A DNA stretch of 45,936 nucleotides, from positions 1 through 45,936 of the forward strand of contig JAIXTO010000021.1 of the NCBI GenBank assembly GCA_027483885.1, written 5' to 3'. Below, in pieces: positions 40,275 through 45,936 of the stretch. How positions within the stretch are numbered: the first letter of the stretch is position 1; each line of letters begins with the position of its first letter. Below the pieces are notes generated by a model. It had not been told where the DNA came from and did not search any database. It saw only the letters and a list, made by a program, of their open reading frames with translations. A program made the position numbers and the translations under genes. Origin of the DNA: Rhizobiaceae bacterium. GTDB lineage: Bacteria; Pseudomonadota; Alphaproteobacteria; Rhizobiales; Rhizobiaceae.

Positions 40275-41438
40275 TTATCCGGACGAAGCCACTTCAATTT
40301 CGCCATTGTGCGACGGACGCAGGGCAACAATCGCAATTGCGATCAGCCCTGCGCCGACGGCGGCAACCCATGCCGGACTGGCAGGATAAACGCCGGCAAC
40401 TAGCGCGGAAGCGCCTGCTACACCGAAATTCATGGCGCTTCCGGCTAACGCCATCAGAGTGCCTCTGCGGGACGGCGAAAGCTGTGCGATATGGGTTTGC
40501 AGACCAGGAGCGCCTATGCCGCCGAGAACTGCCCAGATTCCCAGAGCCAGCAAGATCGGAACCGGTCCGAGCGAGTCAAAGACATAGGTAACGGCAATAG
40601 CGGCCATCACGAACAGCAGTGCGACCCGCATCAGGGCCCGGCCGCTTCCGATCCGCGCCAGCGCGATCGGCATGGCAAAGTTGCCGGCCAGTGTGAGAAT
40701 GCCGAAGACGGCATAGATTATGCCAATCGTCGCCGTATCCCAGTCATAGAGGGAGCGAAGCCGCTCGCCGACGAGGGCGAAGCAGCCGATGGCGCCACCG
40801 AGACCGGCCGCCATGGCGATCAGGCTTCCCAACGCGCCAGGCACAAAGAGCGGTCCTGCCGCTTCGGCGATATCGATGTTCGGCTGACTGTTCGGCCCGC
40901 GAGCCGCCCGCAGCGACGGAAGGCCGATCAGCATCACGATCAAAGCCAGCCCACCGATCGAACCGAACGCAAAGCGCCATGACCAGAACTCCGCCGAGAT
41001 CGCGCCAATTCCAGGGCTGAGGATGATGCCAAGCGTCAAGCCTGACGTGACGAAGGCGATGGCTTTGGCCGCTCCCCTCTCGCCGAGATCGCCGGCCATC
41101 GCCATAGCGATGCCAAGCATCCCGCCGCTGGCCGCGCCGGTCAGGATGCGAGTGGCAATCCCGATCTCGAAGCTGGGGACGAGGGACGTGGTAATCGATG
41201 CCAGACCGAACACGAGGGTTGCGGGCACGAGCACGGCGAGACGGCCGTATCGGTCGGAGATGCCGCCGAGGAACGGAGCCATGAACGCCAACGGCAAGCT
41301 GTAGGCGGCGATGAAGAGTGCAATGCGCTCGGGAGGAACCGAAAGGTCAGCGCCGATCGGTGTGAGGATTGGTCCCAGCAGGAATTCGTCGGCTCCCACG
41401 AGGAAGGCGATCAGGAAGAGAAATATCAGGCGCAGCAT
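40275..41438 (-). CDS. MFS transporter paired with MerR regulator
   Basis: 387 residues, twelve predicted helices. It starts MLRLIFLFLIAFLVGADEFL, with the MFS signature GGISDRYGRLAVLVPATLVF and TGAASGGMLGIAMAMAGDLG. It resembles AraJ/YdhP-type (DHA1) drug or sugar efflux carriers. The start at 41438 lies 92 bases inside the upstream MerR gene in another frame. AAAGGA is rather far (12 bases) upstream. It is likely induced by the MerR protein from the same promoter. Confidence 0.88.
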   Translation of the reverse strand: MLRLIFLFLIAFLVGADEFLLGPILTPIGADLSVPPERIALFIAAYSLPLAFMAPFLGGISDRYGRLAVLVPATLVFGLASITTSLVPSFEIGIATRILTGAASGGMLGIAMAMAGDLGERGAAKAIAFVTSGLTLGIILSPGIGAISAEFWSWRFAFGSIGGLALIVMLIGLPSLRAARGPNSQPNIDIAEAAGPLFVPGALGSLIAMAAGLGGAIGCFALVGERLRSLYDWDTATIGIIYAVFGILTLAGNFAMPIALARIGSGRALMRVALLFVMAAIAVTYVFDSLGPVPILLALGIWAVLGGIGAPGLQTHIAQLSPSRRGTLMALAGSAMNFGVAGASALVAGVYPASPAWVAAVGAGLIAIAIVALRPSHNGEIEVASSG

Positions 41439-41817
41439 GGTTTGGGTCGTTCCTTTCGTGATGGAGCGAAAGGGACTCCCTGAACATGGCCAGGCGGCCG
41501 AGGACCGCTTCCCGCCTTGCATCGAGATCGGCGCGTAGCCGGTCAATATGCTCAAGCTTCTCCAGCAATTGCGGAATGCCGCCCTCGCAGGGGCCAGCCC
41601 CCTCATCGGAGAGGCAGGCCGCCATGGCGTGGACCTCGCGTGTGGAAAAGCCAGTCGCAATGAGATCGCGGATGCGGCCCGCGCGGCGCAGGTCGGCTTC
41701 GCTATAGCTGCGATAGCCGTTCTGCGAGCGGCGAGCGTTCATAAGGCCCGCCTTCTCGTAGTGCCGCAACATACGCTCCGAAATCCCGAGCCTTTCAGCC
41801 GCTTCCTTGATCTGCAT
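41347..41817 (-). CDS. MerR-family regulator overlapping the MFS gene
   Basis: 156 residues. The N-terminal MerR helix-turn-helix and wing are clear (MQIKEAAERLGISERMLRHY, EKAGLMNARRSQNGYRSYSE), followed by the dimerisation helix (LEKLEHIDRLRADLDARREA). Cysteines near 76 and 85 (AACLSDEGAGPCEGG) could contact an inducer. The last ~40 residues (PDISLPDRLPRGSRRIPAG) overlap the MFS start in another frame and look non-structural, suggesting the native stop was lost by a frameshift. It is transcribed from a MerR-type promoter. Confidence 0.88.
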   Translation of the reverse strand: MQIKEAAERLGISERMLRHYEKAGLMNARRSQNGYRSYSEADLRRAGRIRDLIATGFSTREVHAMAACLSDEGAGPCEGGIPQLLEKLEHIDRLRADLDARREAVLGRLAMFRESLSLHHERNDPNHAAPDISLPDRLPRGSRRIPAGTNPHTDRR

Positions 41818-41838
41818 CTCGATCCCTTTCCACATCGG

Positions 41839-41869
41839 TCTAGCACCTTAACATTAGTGTTAACGTCAA
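41839..41869 (-). promoter_or_regulatory. MerR-type promoter/operator
   Basis: On the minus strand TTGACG (41864-41869) and GCTAGA (41839-41844) are separated by 19 bases, the stretched spacer that MerR proteins remodel. The spacer holds TTAACA and TGTTAA in a dyad (41848-41863, 4-base centre). The merR ATG is 22 bases downstream of the -10 hexamer. Confidence 0.75.
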
Positions 41870-41893
41870 GGGCTCTTTTCCAGGAGGATTAGG

Positions 41894-41945
41894 TGTCGCG
41901 AAATCCCAATTAAAGCGACACTTGCTTTCCTGACTTTTGCGACGT
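41894..41945 (-). repeat. Dispersed ~53-bp repeat, copy B (inverted relative to A)
   Basis: TGTCGC (41894-41899), 15 bases including AAATCCCAATTAAA, GCGACA (41915-41920), then CTTGCTTTCCTGACTTTTGC and GACGT. It is the reverse complement of the copy at 30148-30200 with about five substitutions and one indel. It follows the merR promoter. The remaining sequence to 42084 has no recognised gene. Confidence 0.75.
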
Positions 41946-42084
41946 CGCACAACAGGGAATTTTGCGGCGCCCGCAATGTCCGGTATTGGCGCTTCTGAGC
42001 AATGTCGGCAGTCGGCCCTTTGCAGATATGTTTGCACATGATAGCCAAGACTATTGCCTTTGCAGACCTGCAGGATCACGGATT

Positions 42085-42633
42085 TTGAGAAAAGCTCTTG
42101 TTATCGTTGATATGCAGATGTACTCGCAGGACCGCCTCGATAGCGGGCGTGATCATGTCCATGGCGATGCAGTCGTCAAGATCGCAGCGCTAGCTGCGAA
42201 ATTTCGTAAGGACGGTGAGACGATAATCCATGTTCATCATGGCGACCCCGATCCGACATCACCGATGCACCCAGGCGCACCAGCACAACGGGTGATGCCA
42301 GGCGTCGAACCCCTTTGCCAGGAGCCCGTTTTTGTCAAAAGCACATCATCCCCCTTTGCATCCACCGACATGGAAAACTATCTCCGGGACAATCACATCG
42401 ATACTCTCGTCGTCACAGGTGCCGTTGCAGGTTACTGTGTCAACACGACGGTTCGAGTTGGGTCGGATCTTGGCTTTACGATGATCGTGGTCCGTGATGC
42501 TGTCATGGGCTTCGACCTTCCCGATGAAAAACTGTCTGCTCGCGCGATTTTTGATGTCACCATGGCCCATCTCAAATCCGATTTCGCCAATGTTGTCGAC
42601 AGCGCCGAAATCATGGCGCCCCTTAGCGAATGA
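42085..42633 (+). CDS. Isochorismatase-family cysteine hydrolase
   Basis: 182 residues if begun at the TTG at 42085, giving MRKALVIVDMQMYSQDRL; no ATG lies before the essential aspartate of VDMQ except far upstream without family similarity, so I infer a TTG start. Catalytic triad: D in VIVDMQ, K in FVKSTSSPF and C in TGAVAGYCVNTTVR. The family includes nicotinamidases, N-carbamoylsarcosine amidohydrolase-like and pyrazinamidase-like enzymes. GDPDPTSPMHPGAPAQRVMP is a metal-site-like loop. It stands between a repeat and decayed mobilisation genes; the substrate is unknown. Confidence 0.82.
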   Translation: MRKALVIVDMQMYSQDRLDSGRDHVHGDAVVKIAALAAKFRKDGETIIHVHHGDPDPTSPMHPGAPAQRVMPGVEPLCQEPVFVKSTSSPFASTDMENYLRDNHIDTLVVTGAVAGYCVNTTVRVGSDLGFTMIVVRDAVMGFDLPDEKLSARAIFDVTMAHLKSDFANVVDSAEIMAPLSE

Positions 42634-42683
42634 GCGCGGTTGGCGCAAAACGATCATTGGCAGCGTGAACCACCCCGATCCGA

Positions 42684-43237
42684 TCAGACGCCCGAATGTC
42701 TGCTGCCGCGACTAAGCAGGTCCGCCATCGCCACCCTGATTTGCGGCCATGGAAATTCATCGCCTGGACTGTCTTCTCCCATAGCAATAACGGTATGTAG
42801 CTTTGCGGCGACACCGACAACCGATCGAGCCGGTTGTGAAAACAGATCATTCAATCGTTGCTCTTGCATCGTAAAGGCTTTCTCCTCCGCCTCCTTGGCG
42901 CGGCTGTATCCGATCCGATCGTCCAGTGCGTCCCAAGCGGCTTGACGCTCTGCAAGAAGCGCCTTTGCCGTCCGCTTTGCTTTGGCGCGTTCCGGCGCAT
43001 CGCCAAATTGGCGGTCAATTTCCTCCATGGTGAAAGCCGCGACCACGCATTCCTGATCCGGCAAGGCGATGTCCACATGGGGAAACCCGACAGCCTCGAT
43101 CAGTGCGGTTTCAAGCCGCTGCTGCTTTCGGCAGAATTCTCGACCTGAGCATGGGCCGCCCGCCACTCCTGCCACAACATCAATGTTGGATCGCCACCGT
43201 CTGGTCGGCCGTTGCCAGGATGAAGCGCCGCATTCAC
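42684..43237 (-). pseudogene. Frameshifted hypothetical gene of Rhizobiales accessory DNA
   Basis: From a GTG at 43237 (after GGGGAT) the frame reads NAALHPGNGRPDGGDPTLML and WQEWRAAHAQVEN. After a single-base shift near 43135 it continues FCRKQQRLETALIEAVGFPH, AFTMEEIDRQFGDAPERAK, a charged helical part, and LHTVIAMGEDSPGDEFPWPQ to the stop at 42684. Joined, it would be about 180 residues, rich in coiled-coil helices. I recall similar hypothetical proteins in Rhizobiales accessory DNA but know no function. Confidence 0.5.
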
Positions 43238-43339
43238 ATCCCCGACCTGTGCCGCCCGCCACGTCGCCGACGTGGATAGCAATCTGCGTCGCGTGACGAC
43301 AGGCAAAATGCGCAATCCAAATCACGACAAACACCACCC

Positions 43340-43880
43340 TTCAGTGATCCGCTGACATATTCCCCTGGCTGGCTGGAAGTGTAGGACAGACCCCGCTCCG
43401 CCGCCATCTGCCGGCCAACTCGGTCGATCTCAGTTCGTTCATGACGTTCGAGCAGGTCGTTTGGCGCCCGGATGCTACCATTGTCGAGACGCACGGCTTG
43501 TCCCTGATCGACTAGGCTTTGGCGGCGGCGGTCCATCGCCTCGCTAACCTCCAAGCGAAAACCTGCTTGCGTGAGTGGCGTGCGGTCACGGGAGACAAGC
43601 TCCCGGTCCAGCCACGTGGCGCCGTCGCTGCCGATTTGGCTGTTGAGGTCGAGGGTGGACAGTGTGCGGACGGTAAAATCCTTCGCCCGGTCTCTGGCGT
43701 CATAGGCCATGCAACGTTCGGGAAAATCACCGGGGATCTTCCAATGGTCGGCATCGATCCGCTCAACATGACCGGCACGACGGAGTGCTTCGGGACGACG
43801 GACATGGAAGCGGATAAAGGCGTCGGGATCACCACCGATCCTTTCGATCTCTGCCCTCGCCTGCTCCAGATGCTCAGATG
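43340..43880 (-). pseudogene. Relaxase (DUF3363, VirD2-like) internal remnant
   Basis: The minus strand reads ARAEIERIGGDPDAFIRFHV, RRPEALRRAGHVERIDADHW, VRTLSTLDLNSQIGSDGATW, LDRELVSRDRTPLTQAGFRL, EVSEAMDRRRQSLVDQGQAV and RTEIDRVGRQMAAERGLSYT, then GEYVSGSLKGG before the family sequence stops near 43340. This is the middle of large DUF3363 relaxases that nick transfer origins of plasmids and integrative conjugative elements. The N-terminal catalytic domain and the C-terminus are missing. It marks decayed mobilisable DNA. Confidence 0.8.
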
Positions 43881-43894
43881 AACGACTGCTGGCC

Positions 43895-43933
43895 CTAGCT
43901 CAGAGATTGCTAAAAGAAGAATCGCTGGGCTAG
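43895..43933. repeat. Imperfect inverted repeat beside relaxase remnant
   Basis: CTAGCTCAG (43895-43903) and CTGGGCTAG (43925-43933) pair with one mismatch around 21 bases. It lies at the boundary where relaxase similarity ends, so it may be an element end. No gene is seen between 43881 and 44087. Confidence 0.25.
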
Positions 43934-44087
43934 AATATATCTCCGCCCCGTTTTGCTTGTGACGTGAATCGCACCCAGTGGCGCCGTGGTGTATCCGCCT
44001 TCCACCGCTGCAGATTGAAGGTATCAAAATGGACAAGGATTTGCCCTTGAATGAGTTGAGTTGCATCTTAGGCCGTGACGCAACTTC

Positions 44088-44138
44088 AACACCGCGGAGT
44101 TTGCCATGCTGAAATGGGTCGACTGGTTCAACAACCAA
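44088..44138 (+). pseudogene. C-terminal scrap of an IS3-family OrfB
   Basis: Seventeen codons read NTAEFAMLKWVDWFNNQ, matching the EFATLEWVDWFNNRR segment near the end of IS3-group transposases. The sequence then changes at GGTGGACAC. It is probably the remains of an element cut by the next insertion. Confidence 0.5.
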
Positions 44139-44221
44139 GGTGGACACGCTAGTCATGTTGGCCTGCTGCGGGTTTCGTGGACAGCGAGTTAAGATGTTCC
44201 TCCTGAAACCGGAGAGCATGA

Positions 44222-44512
44222 ATGCAACGAAGGAAGTTCAGCCGCGAGTACAAGCTTGAGGCGGTGAAGTTGGTCAAGGAGCGTGGGGTCACTTTTGCCC
44301 AGGCGGCCCGTGACCTTGATGTCCACGAGAATGTGTTGCGCAAATGGGTTCGCGAGCACGGCGACGATCCCAGCCAGTCCTTTCCTGGAAAAGGCCAGAT
44401 GAAGCCAGAGCAGCTTGAGATCGATCGGTTCCGTCGTGAAGTCGCCAAGTTGAAGGCGGAGCGCGGCATCCTAAAAAAGGCCGCAGCCTACTTTGCCAGG
44501 GACGCGATATGA
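44222..44512 (+). CDS. IS3-family transposase OrfA
   Basis: 96 residues. HTH_Tnp_1 domain (FSREYKLEAVKLVKERGVTF, AQAARDLDVHENVLRKWVRE) and a basic helical C-terminus (RREVAKLKAERGILKKAAAY). Its TGA overlaps the OrfB ATG. OrfA is intact, but OrfB is cut after about 75 codons, so the element is dead. The left terminal repeat probably lies in 44136-44215 and was not resolved. Confidence 0.85.
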   Translation: MQRRKFSREYKLEAVKLVKERGVTFAQAARDLDVHENVLRKWVREHGDDPSQSFPGKGQMKPEQLEIDRFRREVAKLKAERGILKKAAAYFARDAI

Positions 44513-44745
44513 GGTTCGCGTTCATTGCAAAGCACCGTTCGATCTGGCCGGTGGCATGGCTCTGCGAAGCGCTGGGGGGGTCTCGTTCAGGTTTCCATGC
44601 CTGGCTCAATCGTTCTCCGAGCGAACACGCCCGCTATGATGAGGTTCTGCTGGAGAAGATCACGCAGAGCTTCAAATCCAGCGACCGCACTTATGGTGCT
44701 CGCCGCGTATGGCACGACGTACTGGAAGAAGGGTTATCCGGAATT
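44509..44745 (+). pseudogene. IS3-family OrfB, truncated
   Basis: The frame reads MRFAFIAKHRSIWPVAWLCE, ALGGSRSGFHAWLNRSPSEH and FKSSDRTYGARRVWHDVLEE, the HTH_21 region of OrfB, then ends within a few codons at TTATCCGGAATTATGTAGC, before any DDE residue. The break near 44734 marks an insertion or deletion junction. The following 180 bases are AT-richer and show no gene. Confidence 0.8.
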
Positions 44746-44925
44746 ATGTAGCAAATGCCACAAAAGTGGCGGAAGATAAAAAACACGCGTTATAGTTGAG
44801 AATTTGAGATGCTTTGACGTTGGATGAGGGGCCGCAAAGAACTGAAGGATGCGAAGATTTAGTTGACATGGGGGTCAAATGGCCGAACCCTTTGATTAAC
44901 GTCCTAGCGACACTTGGAGACACCC

Positions 44926-45198
44926 ATGACATCCCACGTTACACACGTACGTTCCATTTCTGATGGGTTCATGCTCACTGCGCACCTAGCGTATGGAATA
45001 CTGTGTCTGTCTGCTGTAGTTATTGCCATTATGCATTTCTGGTCTCTCGGCGCACCGGTATCGCTCAATATTTTCGGAGGCATCACTTTGTCGCTTGTGT
45101 ACGTGTCGGCTTGGTTTGTCACCTTTGTACAACGTAACTTTGCGGCATCCATGACAATCTGCTTGGTTCCCGTTTTTGGCATGCTTCTCGCATCGTAA
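44926..45198 (+). CDS. Small membrane protein of unknown family, 90 aa
   Basis: Starts MTSHVTHVRSISDGFMLTAH and has three hydrophobic segments (LAYGILCLSAVVIAIMHFW; LNIFGGITLSLVYVSAWFV; ASMTICLVPVFGMLLA). GGAGA five bases upstream supports the ATG at 44926. Base composition is lower in GC than most of the window, and it is surrounded by IS scraps, so it was probably acquired. No family is recognised. The gap 45199-45397 holds nothing I can support. Confidence 0.5.
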   Translation: MTSHVTHVRSISDGFMLTAHLAYGILCLSAVVIAIMHFWSLGAPVSLNIFGGITLSLVYVSAWFVTFVQRNFAASMTICLVPVFGMLLAS

Positions 45199-45514
45199 AT
45201 TGTTTCAGTCCCCACACAGAAGTTAAACTGAACCATTTTTTAACAGACCGTTAACTCTCTCGCCACGGATCGATTCGACAGCCCCCGATCCGCCTGGTAC
45301 GAGTACCACATGTTCAAGTCGATACGCATAGCCCGCTGACCTGTGTATCCGCCCCAAGGGTGGATTTGAAAGCGTGTGTTTGTATCGAGAGTAGAACATG
45401 ACATCAAATTCCCGCCCGCTGATCCTGCCCAACGCCTACGACCCTTTCTGGGACGGAGACCGGAGGTTGGAAATACGACCGGTGCTCCTGGCCTGATCCC
45501 AAGGACGAGTACGG

Positions 45515-45660
45515 CCAGCACTCCCTGTTGACCCGCAACGCACGCGACATTGATCCGTCCGACCTGTGGTCGCTGACGGAGTCCGATGCCTACGGCGTGT
45601 TCTGCCGGTTTCGCTGGTCGAGCAACGGCGGCGAGCCGTTCTGCCCAAAATGCGGGGACT
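45515..45660 (+). pseudogene. IS1595-like transposase N-terminal fragment cut by IS3 insertion
   Basis: The frame reads GQHSLLTRNARDIDPSDLWS, LTESDAYGVFCRFRWSSNGG and EPFCPKCG, then a stop made by the next IS. This fits the start of IS1595/ISXO2-type transposases, whose zinc-ribbon (C..C) follows a FCRIRW-like segment. Upstream, an ATG at 45398 opens a 32-codon frame that I cannot assign. Confidence 0.5.
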
Positions 45661-45936
45661 GAACCGCGCCGGGTTTGCCGGAGGCTCCAACTTCTGAGAA
45701 AGTGGAGCCACCATGAGCAAGACAACGAACAAGTTTTCACCTGAAGTCCGTCAACGTGCCATTCGTATGGTGCTGGATCACGAAGCAGAGCATCCGTCGC
45801 GGTGGGCTGCCGTTTCATCTATTGCGGCCAAGATCGGCTGCTCGCCAGCCACGCTGCATGAATGGGTGAAGAAGACCGAGGTCGACACCGGCAAACGAGC
45901 AGGCCTGCCGAGCGATGTGGCCGAGAAGATGAAGGC
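45660..45936 (+). mobile_element. IS3-family element, left end (runs off window)
   Basis: The left terminus TGAACCGCGCCGGGTTTGCC starts at 45660 exactly where the IS1595-like fragment is interrupted, followed by a short leader and OrfA. The right end and OrfB lie beyond the window, so completeness cannot be judged. Confidence 0.75.
45713..45936 (+). CDS. IS3-family transposase OrfA (partial)
   Basis: 74 codons visible. It starts [20 protein letters not shown], then [20 protein letters not shown] and ends at the window edge within [11 protein letters not shown]. This is the helix-turn-helix subunit of an IS3-group transposase. AGTGGAG is six bases upstream. It differs in sequence from the OrfA proteins at 16153 and 44222, so at least three IS3 lineages have visited this window. 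Confidence 0.88.
   Translation, partial: MSKTTNKFSPEVRQRAIRMVLDHEAEHPSRWAAVSSIAAKIGCSPATLHEWVKKTEVDTGKRAGLPSDVAEKMK

Noticed and set aside
41840..42079. 79-codon minus-strand frame before merR
   Set aside because: Runs through the merR promoter and the dispersed repeat; composition and content show no protein family.
1..45936. CRISPR arrays, riboswitches, rRNA genes or a replication origin
   Set aside because: No regularly spaced direct repeats, no recognisable aptamer cores, no rRNA or rep/par genes were seen on reading both strands.

Overview
The window looks like accessory DNA of a Rhizobiaceae-type alphaproteobacterium (Rhizobium, Agrobacterium, Shinella or Ensifer kind). Pointers are the GC-rich coding style, a DUF1127 small protein, a FrcBCA-like sugar importer, a DUF3363 (VirD2-like) relaxase remnant, and many insertion-sequence scars. 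No rRNA, tRNA, replication origin or CRISPR array was recognised. Family names come from motifs and remembered family features, not from database searches.

Layout. 1-143: edge of a DUF1127 gene. 361-8575: a sugar-catabolic island with a ROK repressor divergent from an FGGY (ribulokinase-like) kinase, then a FrcB/FrcC/FrcA-like ABC importer, an aldolase-like protein and a PfkB kinase. Two matching imperfect palindromes in front of the kinase and the binding-protein gene are candidate ROK operators. 8698-9757: a decay zone (glutathione S-transferase with three frameshifts, quinone-oxidoreductase tail, IS6-like scrap). 9903-15743: a PHP-type metallohydrolase with a sulfonate/taurine-type ABC importer, divergent from a GntR/UTRA regulator. 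15843-17360: an IS5 scrap and an intact IS3-family element. 17632-22444: an amine-utilisation locus (AraC regulator, APC permease, a 56-residue protein, copper amine oxidase). 22942-23336: a dnaE2 tail.

23480-29901 is the most interesting block. A sensor kinase/response regulator pair is divergent from five genes: a PepSY protein, an Asp-rich exported peptide, a DUF2271 protein, a PepSY-TM/flavodoxin/FNR transmembrane reductase and an ApbE flavin transferase. The DUF2271 protein carries an NGITGAS motif resembling ApbE acceptor sites. I propose a flavin-based route that moves electrons from cytosolic NAD(P)H to the periplasm.

30148-41945 is flanked by two inverted copies of a roughly 53-bp repeat. 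Inside are an AraC-B3/B4-LysE set, a secreted alpha/beta hydrolase, a PadR-DUF1700-DUF2807 envelope operon with a clear promoter/operator, an alkylation-repair pair (ogt with an EamA exporter, divergent from an AdaA-like regulator), an MFS carrier, a truncated hydrolase ending at a perfect 13-bp inverted repeat, a second LysE exporter, and a MerR-MFS pair with a classic 19-bp-spacer MerR promoter. The right end (42085-45936) holds an isochorismatase-like hydrolase, then decayed mobilisation genes and layered IS fragments, with an IS3-type element running off the window.
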